DNA of 64,000 nt from contig NZ_JAMTCS010000001.1 of assembly GCF_024171955.1 (NCBI RefSeq), positions 62,001 to 126,000 of the forward strand, in the 5' to 3' direction. The stretch is from Promicromonospora thailandica (GTDB lineage: Bacteria; Actinomycetota; Actinomycetes; Actinomycetales; Cellulomonadaceae). How positions within the stretch are numbered: position 1 is the stretch's first letter; every line of letters begins with the position of its first letter. The notes below the pieces were generated by a model. The model made no database searches. It was not told where the DNA came from and was given only the letters and a program-made list of their open reading frames with translations. Below, in pieces: positions 25,123 to 33,729 of this stretch. A program made the translations under genes and the position numbers.

Positions 25123-25259
25123 CAACACGTCCGCGCGAGGAACGCTCCCCAGGAGTAGCGCCGGGTCTGCGCGAATCCCGTCGGCCCGCGCCGGCAGCCC
25201 GTTCGTGCCGGACCCGTTGGCGCACACGGGCGAGCACGGGCGCACACGGGCGCGCACGT

Positions 25260-26408
25260 TCAGGTGAGCAGGCCGCCAGCCGTCGGCAGCGCGACGTCGA
25301 GCCGGAAACCCTGCGGGGCGCGCTCAGCGCGCACGTCGCCGCCGTGGGCCCGCACGATGCCGCGCACGATGGCCAGGCCGAGCCCCGCACCGGGCGACCC
25401 GGTGGGCTCGGCCTGAGGAGTCCGGGCGCTGGAGGCGCGCCAGCCGACGTCGAACAGGTACGGCAGGTCGTCGCTGTCGACGCCGCCGCCCTGGTCCAGC
25501 ACCGACAGCACGAGCCTGCCGTCACGCTCCGCGGCCGAGACCAGCACCTCGGACCCCCGCGGCGCGTGCCGGATGCTGTTGGTCAGCAGGTTGACCACCA
25601 CGCGGGTCAGCTCGTGCGGGTCCGCGCGCAGCATCCGGCCCTCGACGTCGGCGTGCGTGATCCGGATGTCTTTCGCGGCCGCGAGCTCGTGCACGTCCGA
25701 GACGGCGTCCGACACCACGTCGAGCAGCTCCACGTTCTCCGGCCGCAGCTGGTAGGTGCCGCTCGTGAGCTGCGACAGCTCGAACAGGTCGTCGACCAGG
25801 CGGCTCATCGTGCCCGCCTGGTTCCGGATGCGCCGCACGTACTCCTCGGGGCGCGCCACGGCGCCGTCGTCCAGCGCTTCGGCGAGCGCGCTGATCCCCG
25901 TCAGGGGCGTGCGCAGGTCGTGCGAGATCCACGCGAAGAACTGCCGCCGCGAGGCGTCCAGGTGCTCGATCTGGGCGCGGGCCGCGGCGAGCCGCTCCGA
26001 CGTCTCCGCGAGCTGCGCGGACAGCTCCGCGAACTCCTTGCCGCCGTCGGGCCGGGCGTCCACCACGTCGCCGCGGCCCACGCGGACCACCGCCTCCTGC
26101 AGGCCGGCCAGGGCGGCGCTCGCCGAGCGGGCGGTCAGCAGGGCGGCCACGAGGCTGAGCGCCGTGGACACCCCGACCACCCACATCAGTACCTGCAGGT
26201 CGTGCAGCGACAGGTACATGAGGGCGGCGATCGCCAGCGTGGAGCAGACGACGGACGCCAGCGCGGCCACGACCACCACCACGAGCTGGAACGCGAGCGA
26301 GCGGGACGGGCGCAGGCGCAGCACGAGCAGCGCGAGCACCGTGGTGGCCGCCGTGCAGCCGGCGGCGGTGGCGACGACCAGGAGCAGGTCGTGCGGGCTG
26401 AGCATCAT
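25260..26408 (-). CDS. Two-component sensor histidine kinase
   Basis: 382 residues. Three hydrophobic segments in the first ~110 residues, with almost no outside domain, suggest intramembrane sensing. A HAMP-like linker is followed by HisKA (FFAWISHDLRTPLTGISALAEAL, phospho-His). The HATPase domain has N-box VVNLLTNSIRHA, DQGGGVD and GAGLGLAIVRGIVRAHGG. Its ATG overlaps the response-regulator stop (ATGA), so the pair is coupled. The operon is divergent from the DM13 lipoprotein/DoxX genes, the likely targets. Confidence 0.93.
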   Translation of the reverse strand: MMLSPHDLLLVVATAAGCTAATTVLALLVLRLRPSRSLAFQLVVVVVAALASVVCSTLAIAALMYLSLHDLQVLMWVVGVSTALSLVAALLTARSASAALAGLQEAVVRVGRGDVVDARPDGGKEFAELSAQLAETSERLAAARAQIEHLDASRRQFFAWISHDLRTPLTGISALAEALDDGAVARPEEYVRRIRNQAGTMSRLVDDLFELSQLTSGTYQLRPENVELLDVVSDAVSDVHELAAAKDIRITHADVEGRMLRADPHELTRVVVNLLTNSIRHAPRGSEVLVSAAERDGRLVLSVLDQGGGVDSDDLPYLFDVGWRASSARTPQAEPTGSPGAGLGLAIVRGIVRAHGGDVRAERAPQGFRLDVALPTAGGLLT

Positions 26409-27103
26409 GCGGCGTCCTCCACGGTGAAGCGGTAGCCCTGGCCCCACTCGGTGAGCAGGTACCGGGGGTAGCGGGGCTCCGGCTCGATCTTCTCCCGCAG
26501 CCGGCGCACGTGGACGGTCACGGTCGAGGTCTGGCCGAAGCTCCAGCCCCACACCTCGCGCAGGATGTCGTCGCGCGTCAGGGTGCGGTCCGGGTTGCGC
26601 AGCAGGAAGACGAACAGCTCGTACTCCCGCGTGGTGAGCGTCATCTCGGTACCGCCCAGCCAGATCCGCCGGCTCGCGGGGTCCACCCGGAACGGGCCCA
26701 GCTCGAACGGCGTGGGCGCCACGCGCGCGTTGCGGCTGCGGCGCACCACCGCGTCGATGCGCAACCGCAGCTCGCGCAGCACGAACGGCTTGGCGAGGTA
26801 GTCGTCGGCGCCGTGCTCCAGACCGTCGATCCGGTCCTCGACCGCCCCCAGCGCGGTGAGCATGATGATCGAGGTCAGCGGAGCCGACGCGCGCACCTGG
26901 CGGCACAGGTCGTCCCCGCTCACGCCGGGCAGCATCCGGTCCAGCACCAGCACGTCCGGTCGCGCGGTGCGCAGCAGGTCCCGGGCGGCACGACCGTCGG
27001 CCACCCCCGTCACCCCGTAGCCCCGGCCGCGCAGGTAGTCGGTCACCACGGCCAGGACGGTCGCGTCGTCCTCCACGACCATGACCTCGACGCTCGCCTC
27101 CAT
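26405..27103 (-). CDS. OmpR-family response regulator
   Basis: 232 residues. Receiver: acidic pair in VVEDDATV, phosphoacceptor Asp in LVLDRMLPG, Thr in IIMLTALG, Lys in YLAKPFVLREL. Winged helix: LTTREYELFVFLLRNPDRTLTRDDILREVWGW and TVHVRRLREKIEP. ATG 27103 is chosen because TACTGT (27111-27116) lies 7 nt before it, making a leaderless promoter. It is the partner of the 26408 kinase. Confidence 0.95.
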   Translation of the reverse strand: MEASVEVMVVEDDATVLAVVTDYLRGRGYGVTGVADGRAARDLLRTARPDVLVLDRMLPGVSGDDLCRQVRASAPLTSIIMLTALGAVEDRIDGLEHGADDYLAKPFVLRELRLRIDAVVRRSRNARVAPTPFELGPFRVDPASRRIWLGGTEMTLTTREYELFVFLLRNPDRTLTRDDILREVWGWSFGQTSTVTVHVRRLREKIEPEPRYPRYLLTEWGQGYRFTVEDAA

Positions 27104-27257
27104 GCCTGCGACAGTAGCCACCGCCCGCCCGCGGCGGGTGAGTTCTTACGGTGTTGAAAGACTCTCCGGGCAGGGCCGGCCGCGTGCCTAGGTTCGGTGA
27201 CGTCGGCGGCGCACCCGTGCCGCCGGAGTCACCACGGACCAGACAGAAGGACTCCTC

Positions 27258-27791
27258 ATGCGCAAGACAGCCTTTGCCGGCACCGCGATCCTCGCCCTGT
27301 CCCTCCTGCTCACCGCCTGCGGTGGCGGCGACCAGCCGGCGGACGACATGTCCGAGCCCACCGCGCAGTCGCAGACCGACGACATGAGCGGCCAGGACGA
27401 GATGTCGGACGACGAGATGTCCGAGGACGAGATGTCCGACGACATGTCGGAGGACGACATGGCGGACGACATGTCCGACGACATGGCCGCCGCCCGCACC
27501 GGCGAGTTCACCGGGCTCAACGACAAGGCCGTCTCCGGCTCCGTCGAGGTCACCGACACCGAGGTCGTCCTGTCCGGGTTCTCCTCCGACGAGGCGCCCG
27601 ACCTGCACGTCTACCTCACCAACGGCACCGAGGAGGCCGACGTCGAGGCCGGCACCGAGATCGACGCCGTCGCCTTCGACGAGGCCTCCCAGACCTTCAC
27701 GCTCGACGGCGTGGACGTCGCGGACTACGACACCGTGGTCATCCACTGCGACAAGGCGAAGGCCGTCTTCGGCGCCGCCGACCTCGCATGA
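27258..27791 (+). CDS. Met/Asp-rich DM13-domain lipoprotein
   Basis: 177 residues. Lipoprotein signal with lipobox LTAC, Cys21. Residues ~29-76 are a repeated acidic Met motif (DDMS, DEMSDDEMSEDEMS...), about ten Met spaced 3-5 residues. Then a DM13 domain: GEFTGLNDKAVSGSVEVTDTEVVLSGF, APDLHVYLTNG, DYDTVVIHCDKAKAVFGAADL, with the Cys conserved in DM13. DM13 is thought to take part in electron transfer at the cell surface; Met/Asp repeats could bind copper or silver. ATG 27258 follows AGAAGGACTC. The next gene (DoxX) overlaps by 4 bp. Confidence 0.88.
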   Translation: MRKTAFAGTAILALSLLLTACGGGDQPADDMSEPTAQSQTDDMSGQDEMSDDEMSEDEMSDDMSEDDMADDMSDDMAAARTGEFTGLNDKAVSGSVEVTDTEVVLSGFSSDEAPDLHVYLTNGTEEADVEAGTEIDAVAFDEASQTFTLDGVDVADYDTVVIHCDKAKAVFGAADLA

Positions 27792-28288
27792 CCTCGCACC
27801 CGTCGACCCTCGCCGCCGTCCTCGCGGGCGCGGCGAGGGTCGCCCTCGGGGCCCTCTGGGTCAACGAGGGGATGATCAAGTACCGCGCCGGCTTCGGCGC
27901 CGCCGACATCCAGCTCGTCGCCGACAGCGCCTCCGGCAACAGCCGCGTCCCCGCCTTCTTCCAGGGCTTCGCCGGCACCGTGCTCGGCGGGGCCCCCGAG
28001 CTCTTCGGCGTGCTCATGCCGCTGCTCGAGGTCGGCCTCGGCGTGGCCCTCGTGCTCGGGGTGCTCGCCCTGCCCGCCGCGCTCATGAGCGTCTTCACGC
28101 TCATGAGCTACTGGCTCGCGGACCAGCTCACCGACACCTACCCCGTCATGGTGCTGCTCGCCGTGGTCGTGATCGCCTGGACGCAGGCCGCCGCACGGTT
28201 CTCGGTGACCACGCTCGTCGAGACCGCCGTCCGACGGCGGGACCCGGCCTCCCGGTGGTTCGCCGACCCGCTGCGCCGGTGGCTGTGA
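27788..28288 (+). CDS. DoxX-family membrane protein
   Basis: 166 residues, four membrane segments, DoxX pattern: ARVALGALWVNEGMIKYRAGF, PELFGVLMPLLEVGLGVALVLGVLALPAALMSVFTLMSYWLADQ. DoxX proteins act in membrane redox processes such as quinone-linked oxidation. ATG 27788 overlaps the lipoprotein stop (ATGA), so the two are made together and probably function as an outside domain with a membrane partner. The convergent anti-sigma gene follows after 25 bp. Confidence 0.88.
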   Translation: MTSHPSTLAAVLAGAARVALGALWVNEGMIKYRAGFGAADIQLVADSASGNSRVPAFFQGFAGTVLGGAPELFGVLMPLLEVGLGVALVLGVLALPAALMSVFTLMSYWLADQLTDTYPVMVLLAVVVIAWTQAAARFSVTTLVETAVRRRDPASRWFADPLRRWL

Positions 28289-28313
28289 GACACGCGGACG
28301 GGGGACGGCGGTG

Positions 28314-28583
28314 TCAGACCGGGAACGAACCGGCGGCCGCCGTCGCCCGGCGCACCCACGAGGCCTGACGCACGTCGATGAACGCCCGGATGCACGCCGG
28401 GCACGCGTCCATGTGCGCCTCGAAGCGGCGCTCGCGGCGGGCCGGCAGGAGCCGGCCGAGGTAGTCGTGCATCACCGCGCGGGTGGTGCGGCACTCCGCA
28501 CCCCTGACCTCACCTCTGACCTCGTGGTCCCTGATGTCGTGCACGACGGCACCGCCGTGCGATCGATCATGGCCGGCTGTCAC
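28314..28583 (-). CDS. Zinc-finger anti-sigma-like protein (zf-HC2), orphan
   Basis: 89 residues. Cys31, His57, Cys61 and Cys64 (HMDACPAC) match the zinc site of anti-sigma factors (C-x25-H-x3-C-x2-C). There is no membrane segment, so it resembles soluble redox-type anti-sigma factors such as RsrA in layout. No sigma-factor gene is adjacent, which is unusual. GTG 28583 is tentative. A CCGGTTCGAACCGG dyad lies 30 bp upstream. Confidence 0.7.
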   Translation of the reverse strand: MTAGHDRSHGGAVVHDIRDHEVRGEVRGAECRTTRAVMHDYLGRLLPARRERRFEAHMDACPACIRAFIDVRQASWVRRATAAAGSFPV

Positions 28584-28612
28584 CCGGATCTGCCCCCTGT
28601 GTGCAACAACAT

Positions 28613-28626
28613 CCGGTTCGAACCGG
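28613..28626. promoter_or_regulatory. 14-bp palindrome CCGGTTCGAACCGG
   Basis: Perfect dyad between the UspA stop and the anti-sigma start, 30 bp before GTG 28583. It may be an operator. No regulator can be assigned from sequence. Confidence 0.35.
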
Positions 28627-28701
28627 CTCGCCCCATTCTCGCCGTGGATGAGGATGCATTGAAATGCCGCTGTGATATGCGCGGCCGCCCGGCCCGGGGC
28701 A

Positions 28702-29586
28702 TCACGAGCGGGGCGGTGGCACCACGGCCACGGGGCAGGCCGCGTGGTAGATCAGCGCCTGGCTCGTCGAGCCCAGCAGCAGGCCACGGAACCCGCCACG
28801 CCCGCGGGAGCCGACCACCACCAACCGGGCGCCCTCGGCCCGTTCCAGCAGGGCACGCGTAGGGGCGTCCCGCACCACCACCGGTTCCACGCGCACGTCC
28901 GGGTATCGCGTGCGGTAGGGGGCGAGCCACTCGTCGAGCTGCTCCAGCTCGGCCGCCTGGATCGGCTCCCAGGCAGTGGCCGGCGCCCAGGTGGTCGCCA
29001 TGGGCGCATCGCTCCAGGCGCGGACGGCGACCAGGGGCGCGTCGCGAGCGTCCGCCGCCTGGAAGGCCAGCTCCGTGGCCGCCTGGCTGTTCGGCGACCC
29101 GTCGACGCCGACCACCACCGGACCCTCCTCCGGCGGGTCGTCCTCGCCGGCACCCCGCACCACCACGACGGGGCAGTGGCCGTGGGTGGCGACCGCCACC
29201 GCGATGGACCCGACCACCAGACCGGTGAACCCGCCGAGCCCGCGCGACCCCAGCACCACCAGGTCGGCCGCGGCGGACCGACCGATGAGCTGGCCGGCGG
29301 CCGACCCGCCGGCGAGCCGGGAGCTCGTCTCCACCCCGGGTGCCACCTCGTCGGCTGCCGCCGCGGCGTCGGCGAGCCACCGGTTGCCCTGCTCGATCAG
29401 CCCGTCCTCGTACGGACCGAGCGCGGCGGCGTGCGGCACGCCGACCGGGACCGGCGTCCACACGTGGACGAGCTCCAGCGGAACGCCCCGGCGTCCCGCC
29501 TCGCGCGCCGCCCAGCGCACGGCCCGCGCCGACGACGCCGAACCATCCACCCCGACCACCAGGGGTCGTCTCGTCATGTCGGCCAT
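28702..29586 (-). CDS. Tandem universal stress protein (UspA x2)
   Basis: 294 residues with two UspA domains (about 5-145 and 155-290). Each has the nucleotide-binding glycine motif: GSRGLGGFTGLVVGSIA and GSRGRGGFRGLLLGSTS, and both begin VVVGVDGS. ATP-binding tandem Usp proteins are common stress and dormancy factors in actinobacteria. ATG 29586 follows GGGAGGACC. It is monocistronic as far as the gaps suggest; no dormancy-regulator palindrome was obvious upstream. Confidence 0.92.
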   Translation of the reverse strand: MADMTRRPLVVGVDGSASSARAVRWAAREAGRRGVPLELVHVWTPVPVGVPHAAALGPYEDGLIEQGNRWLADAAAAADEVAPGVETSSRLAGGSAAGQLIGRSAAADLVVLGSRGLGGFTGLVVGSIAVAVATHGHCPVVVVRGAGEDDPPEEGPVVVGVDGSPNSQAATELAFQAADARDAPLVAVRAWSDAPMATTWAPATAWEPIQAAELEQLDEWLAPYRTRYPDVRVEPVVVRDAPTRALLERAEGARLVVVGSRGRGGFRGLLLGSTSQALIYHAACPVAVVPPPRS

Positions 29587-29699
29587 CTGGTCCTCCCGCG
29601 TCTCGTGCCTGCCCCCAGCGTGCGCGCGTTGCCCGCGTCGGGCCAGAGGAGAGGGGGCACGAACCCCGGTACGGTGGTCCGCCGCGGCGTCAGAAGGCG

Positions 29700-30062
29700 T
29701 CAGACGGCGAACAGGAGGGCCGCGCTGATCAGCACCACCACGGCGGTGGCGAGGTGGATGCCGAAAGCGACGGCCCTGGTGCCGCCGTTCCGCAGCACGA
29801 TCAGGGTGTCGCCCAGCGGGGCGAGCGCGACGGCCAGCATGAACCACGCCTCGGCCTGGGCACCGGCGAACACCAGGAGCACCAGCCCCACGACGCCGAA
29901 CGTCGTGTCCCGCACGCCCTTGACCTCGAGGTAGGCACGGTCGGTCGTGGCGGGGACGCCGTAGCCCGCGGCGGCGACATAGGGGCGCGTCAGGAAGCGC
30001 ATCCCGATGAACAGGATGAACACGTTGAGCACGGCGGCCAGGGTGTACGCGACGACGGTCAC
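29700..30062 (-). CDS. DUF4267-like small membrane protein
   Basis: 120 residues with four membrane segments (VAYTLAAVLNVFILFIGMRFL, GVVGLVLLVFAGAQAEAWFMLAVALAPLGD, GIHLATAVVVLISAALLFAV). The pattern is that of DUF4267 proteins, function unknown. GTG 30062 is preceded by AAGGAGATCC. It is divergent from a TetR gene with three matching operators between them, so it is very likely the repressed target, perhaps an export or detoxification component. Confidence 0.75.
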   Translation of the reverse strand: MTVVAYTLAAVLNVFILFIGMRFLTRPYVAAAGYGVPATTDRAYLEVKGVRDTTFGVVGLVLLVFAGAQAEAWFMLAVALAPLGDTLIVLRNGGTRAVAFGIHLATAVVVLISAALLFAV

Positions 30063-30077
30063 GGCGGATCTCCTTGC

Positions 30078-30142
30078 TAGCGCTGATAGTGGAGTTAGCA
30101 ACGCTAGCAGAGCGCAGACAGGATTCCTAGCGGTGCTAGCAT
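30078..30142. promoter_or_regulatory. Three TAGC-N3-GCTA operators and leaderless -10
   Basis: TAGCGCTGATA (30078-30088, one mismatch), TAGCAACGCTA (30096-30106) and TAGCGGTGCTA (30128-30138) share a TAGC-N3-GCTA dyad. They lie between DUF4267 (-) and TetR (+). TAGCAT (30137-30142) is 6 nt before the TetR ATG and overlaps site 3, as expected for autorepression. Confidence 0.7.
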
Positions 30143-30148
30143 GTGAGC

Positions 30149-30739
30149 ATGGCGACAGGGACGCGGCGCGAGCGCGAACGGGCACAGCGCGAGGAGATGA
30201 TCGTCCGCACGGCGCGTGAGCTGGCGGAGGCGGAAGGCTGGGACGCGGTCACGACGCGGCGCCTCGCTGCCGAGATCGAGTACAGCCAGCCGGTCCTGTA
30301 CAGCCACTTCACGGGCAAGGCCGCCATCATGACGGCGGTCGCCACACAGGGTTTCGAGGAGCTGGCGCAGCTGCTGCGCACGGCGCGCTCGGCGGCGCGG
30401 GACGCCGGCGGGGTGCGTGCGGCACTGGCCGCCGTCGCCCGCGCCTACACAGACTTCGCCCAGGAGCGCCCCGCGCTCTACGACGCCATGTTCACGCATG
30501 CCGTCGAGCTGCGGTTCGCCGATCCGGAGGGGCCCGACGTGCTCCGGGCGGGGTTCGGCGAGCTGCTCCAGGCGGTCGAGCCGCTGGCCGGGGGCGACGA
30601 TCCCGGCGTGCTCACCGAGACGTTCTGGGCCGGCCTGCACGGCCTCGCCACGCTCGAACGCAGCGGCCGCCTGCCCGGATCCCTGCACGACCGGCGGCTC
30701 GAGCTCCTGGTCGGGCGGTTCGCCCCGGCGGACGGCTGA
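30149..30739 (+). CDS. TetR-family regulator of the DUF4267 gene
   Basis: 196 residues. Helix-turn-helix: REEMIVRTARELAEAEGWDAVTTRRLAAEIEYSQPVLYSHFTGKAAIM. The C-terminal domain (residues ~80-190) has the TetR_C pattern with RPALYDAMFTHAVELRF. ATG 30149 is chosen over GTG 30143 from the 6-nt spacing to TAGCAT. Its own promoter contains the same dyads as the divergent target, so it should be autoregulated. Confidence 0.93.
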   Translation: MATGTRRERERAQREEMIVRTARELAEAEGWDAVTTRRLAAEIEYSQPVLYSHFTGKAAIMTAVATQGFEELAQLLRTARSAARDAGGVRAALAAVARAYTDFAQERPALYDAMFTHAVELRFADPEGPDVLRAGFGELLQAVEPLAGGDDPGVLTETFWAGLHGLATLERSGRLPGSLHDRRLELLVGRFAPADG

Positions 30740-30788
30740 CCCGGGTCCAGGCGCCGGGCGCTGGCCGGACCGCGCCGGGAGTGCCCCT

Positions 30789-30845
30789 CGCGCGGGCATG
30801 TTGCGCACAGTAGACGCGGTCTGCTGTCAGCAACACGCCCGCGCG
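30789..30845. repeat. GTAGAC palindromic repeat, copy C
   Basis: Arms CGCGCGGGCATGTTGC (30789-30804) and GCAACACGCCCGCGCG (30830-30845) differ at one pair. The centre is AGTAGAC-GCG-GTCTGCT (30809-30825). It lies between the convergent TetR (+) and hydrolase (-) genes, so this copy may also end transcription. Confidence 0.8.
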
Positions 30846-30854
30846 GGACCGGCG

Positions 30855-31679
30855 TCAGGAGCGGATGAAGTCCAGCAGGTCGGCGTTGATCACGTCGGCA
30901 TGCGTGGTGGGCATGCCGTGCGGGAAGCCCTCGTACGTGCGCAGGGTCCCGTTCTGCAGCAGCTCGGCCGACTTCGGACCCGCGTTGGCGTACGGGACGA
31001 TCTGGTCGTCGTCGCCGTGCATGACCAGCACCGGGACGGTGATCCTGCGCAGGTCCTCGGTGAAGTCCGTCTCCGAGAACGCCTTGATGCCGTCGTAGTG
31101 CGCCTTCGCACCGCCAGCCATGCCCTGCCGCCACCAGTTCTGCACCAGCGGCTCACGCATCTCGACGCCCGGGCGGTTGAAGCCGTAGAACGGCCCGGCC
31201 GACAGGTTCCAGTAGAACTCCGACCGGCTCGCCGCCAGCTGGGACCGCAGGTCGTCGAACACGCCGATCGGCAGGCCGTCGGGGCTGGCGTCCGTCTGCA
31301 CCATCAGCGGCGGGACCGCGGCGATGATCGCCGCCTTGGCCACCCGCGACTCGCCGTGCCGCGCGATGTAGTGGACCACCTCGCCCCCGCCGGTGGAGTG
31401 GCCCACGTGCACGGCGTCGTGCAGGTCCAGGTGGGCGGTCAGAGCCGCCAGGTCGTCGGCGTAGTGGTCCATGTCGTGGCCGTCGGCCACCTGGGTCGAC
31501 CGGCCGTGCCCGCGCCGGTCGTGCGCGACGACCCGGAAGCCCTGCTGCAGGAAGAACAGCATCTGGGCGTCCCAGTCGTCGGCCGACAGCGGCCAGCCGT
31601 GGCTGAACACGATCGGCTGCCCGCTGCCCCAGTCCTTGTAGAAGATCTCGACGCCGTCGTTGGTGACAATCTTCGGCAC
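30855..31679 (-). CDS. Cofactor-free haloperoxidase/arylesterase-like alpha/beta hydrolase
   Basis: 274 residues. [30 protein letters not shown] and nucleophile elbow VGHSTGGGE with Ser95 are typical of bacterial non-haem chloroperoxidases. The acid is in [14 protein letters not shown] and the base His in [15 protein letters not shown]. These enzymes are serine esterases that also make peracids. GTG 31679 has GGAGACGG upstream. It stands alone; no regulator is adjacent. Confidence 0.93.
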   Translation of the reverse strand: MPKIVTNDGVEIFYKDWGSGQPIVFSHGWPLSADDWDAQMLFFLQQGFRVVAHDRRGHGRSTQVADGHDMDHYADDLAALTAHLDLHDAVHVGHSTGGGEVVHYIARHGESRVAKAAIIAAVPPLMVQTDASPDGLPIGVFDDLRSQLAASRSEFYWNLSAGPFYGFNRPGVEMREPLVQNWWRQGMAGGAKAHYDGIKAFSETDFTEDLRRITVPVLVMHGDDDQIVPYANAGPKSAELLQNGTLRTYEGFPHGMPTTHADVINADLLDFIRS

Positions 31680-31887
31680 GTTTCCGTCTCCGTCCTACGG
31701 GGGCGCCACCCCCGCCGAGAAGGCTGCACAACGGGTCCGGCACCGGCTCCGGGCCCCTCCCCCTCGTGCCAGCATCCGACGGCGAGTCCCCGACCGCAGG
31801 CCGGGCGACGCCTCCGGCGAAAATACCCGGGTGATTCGGCCGGGTACTCGCCGGAAGTCACCCTCACGAAGTGAGCGGAGGTCACGC

Positions 31888-32943
31888 TCACAGCGCGTGC
31901 ACCGCGATCTCGGCCGCCTTGACCACGAAGCAGGCGGACGCCCCAGGGGCCAGGTCGAGCTCGGCAGCCGCCTGCGGCGTGACGTCGGCGCTGAGCTCCG
32001 TCGTCCGCACCCGCACCTGCCCACCGTGTGGTTCCAGGTGCGTCACGGTGACGGGGAGCGCGTTGCGGGGGCTGCCCCCTGGTGGTTCGAGGAAGACCGA
32101 CACGGCGCCGGGTGGGAAGACGGCGACCACGTCGGCACCGGCGGCCGGGGCGGGGTCGCCGGGCGTCCCCTCGATCCGCAGGCCCGTCGCGGTGCGCACC
32201 GCGCCGTCGTCCCAGGTGCCCGCGAGCATGTTGAGCCCGGCGAGCTGGGCCGTGAACCGGCTGCGCGGCCGGGACAGGACGCGCGACGTCTCGCCGTGGT
32301 CCACGATCCGGCCGCCCTCGATCACGGCCACCCGGTCGGCGAGCAGCAGGGCGTCCAGGGCGTCATGGGTGACCAGCAGCACGGTGCGGTCGGCCAGCAC
32401 GCGGCGCAGCGTCTGGCGCAGCGCCGGCGTCACGGCGACGTCCAGCGCTGCCATCGGTTCGTCCAGGAGCAGCAGCCGCGGGTCGGCGGCCAGCGCCCGG
32501 GCCACCGCCGCGCGCTGCGCCTGCCCGCCCGAGATCTCACCGGGCCGGCGCGCGGCGAGATCCTCGATGCCGACCTCGGCGAGCCAGCGGCGAGCGACGT
32601 CCCGCGACGCGGACCGGCCCATCCCCCGGCTGCGCGGGCCGAACGCGACGTTGTCGAGCACGCTGAGGTGCGGGAACAGCAGGGGCTCCTGAGCAAGCAG
32701 GGAGACCTGGCGGTCGTGCGGCGGCACGAGGACGTCGCGCCCCCCTGCGCCGGCGACGGTCAGCGCGCGCCCGGCCAGCTCGACCCGGCCGGAGTCGGGG
32801 CGCAGCAGCCCGGCCGCCACGTCCAGGACCGTCGACTTGCCGGCACCGTTGGGTCCGAGCAGGGCGAGGGTCTCCCCGGCGGCGACCTCGAAGGCGACGT
32901 CGACGCCCCGGCCGGCCACGGCGGCGTCGTACCGGAAGGTCAC
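31888..32943 (-). CDS. modC: Molybdate ABC transporter ATP-binding protein
   Basis: 351 residues. Walker [10 protein letters not shown], signature [15 protein letters not shown], Walker [15 protein letters not shown]-loop [10 protein letters not shown]. The C-terminal ~90 residues are a TOBE/Mop-like domain ([34 protein letters not shown]...), the mark of molybdate or tungstate importers. GTG 32943 overlaps the permease stop. Last gene of the four-gene operon. The N-terminus is short, with the usual beta strand replaced by [13 protein letters not shown]. Confidence 0.93.
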   Translation of the reverse strand: MTFRYDAAVAGRGVDVAFEVAAGETLALLGPNGAGKSTVLDVAAGLLRPDSGRVELAGRALTVAGAGGRDVLVPPHDRQVSLLAQEPLLFPHLSVLDNVAFGPRSRGMGRSASRDVARRWLAEVGIEDLAARRPGEISGGQAQRAAVARALAADPRLLLLDEPMAALDVAVTPALRQTLRRVLADRTVLLVTHDALDALLLADRVAVIEGGRIVDHGETSRVLSRPRSRFTAQLAGLNMLAGTWDDGAVRTATGLRIEGTPGDPAPAAGADVVAVFPPGAVSVFLEPPGGSPRNALPVTVTHLEPHGGQVRVRTTELSADVTPQAAAELDLAPGASACFVVKAAEIAVHAL

Positions 32944-33728
32944 AGGCTGCTCCTGCCCTGCCGCGCGAAGCCGATGACCAGCACCGCGACCGCCACGAGC
33001 ACCAGCGACAGCGCGACCGCGGCGGGCGCGTCGGTCTCGCGGCGCAGGTAGATCTCCAGCGGCAGCGTGCGCGTGACGCCCTGGAGACTGCCCGCGAAGG
33101 TGATCGTGGCGCCGAACTCACCCAGCGCGCGGGCGAACGCCAGCACGGCACCCGAGGTCAGGCCGGGCAGCACGAGCGGCAGGGTCACGCGCCGGAACAC
33201 CGTGGTGGGCCGGGCCCCCAGGGTGGCCGCCACGACCTCGTACCGCTGCCCGGCGGTGCGCAGCGCACCCTCCAGGCTGACCACGAGGAACGGGAGCGCG
33301 ACGAAGGTCTGGGCCAGCACGACCGCCGTCGTCGAGAACGCGACCTGGACGCCGAGCACCTCGAACGTCTCGCCCAGCAGGCCACGCCGCCCGAACGTGT
33401 ACAGCAGCGCGATGCCCCCGACCACGGGCGGCAGCACGAGAGGCAGCAGCACCAGCGACCGCAGCACGCCCTGGCCGCGGAAGCGCGTACGGGCCAGGAC
33501 CAGCGCCATCGGCACGCCGAACAGGAGGCACAGCAGGGTGCTGGTCGCCGACGTGCGCAGGCTCAGCAGGAGCGCCTCCGTGGAGGCGGGCGACGCGAGG
33601 AGGTCCAGGAACCTGGCCCACGGCGTGCGCAGCACGAGCGCGGCCAGCGGCAGCAGCACGAAGCCCGCACCCGCGACGGCGGGCACGAAGATCCAGGAGG
33701 GGACGCCGACGCGGCTCGGTGCTGCCAT
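32940..33728 (-). CDS. modB: Molybdate ABC transporter permease
   Basis: 262 residues, five or six membrane segments. The ModB pattern is clear: [47 protein letters not shown] and the EAA loop [44 protein letters not shown] is a ModB/CysT hallmark. ATG 33728 lies one base after the ModA stop, so translation is probably coupled. Confidence 0.95.
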   Translation of the reverse strand: MAAPSRVGVPSWIFVPAVAGAGFVLLPLAALVLRTPWARFLDLLASPASTEALLLSLRTSATSTLLCLLFGVPMALVLARTRFRGQGVLRSLVLLPLVLPPVVGGIALLYTFGRRGLLGETFEVLGVQVAFSTTAVVLAQTFVALPFLVVSLEGALRTAGQRYEVVAATLGARPTTVFRRVTLPLVLPGLTSGAVLAFARALGEFGATITFAGSLQGVTRTLPLEIYLRRETDAPAAVALSLVLVAVAVLVIGFARQGRSSL

Positions 33729-33729
33729 G

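Larger units (their letters stand above)
24708..25259. other. 552-bp intergenic region
   Basis: Between the LacI gene start and the histidine-kinase stop. It holds a possible oxidoreductase remnant (24904-25000) and copy B of the GTAGAC repeat (25060-25122). I see no intact gene, and no clear promoter for either neighbour beyond the region near 24720-24760. Confidence 0.6.

Noticed and set aside
27188-27559. Minus-strand frame with MSSDMSS repeats
   Set aside because: It is the antisense of the DDMS/DEMS repeat in the DM13 lipoprotein gene.
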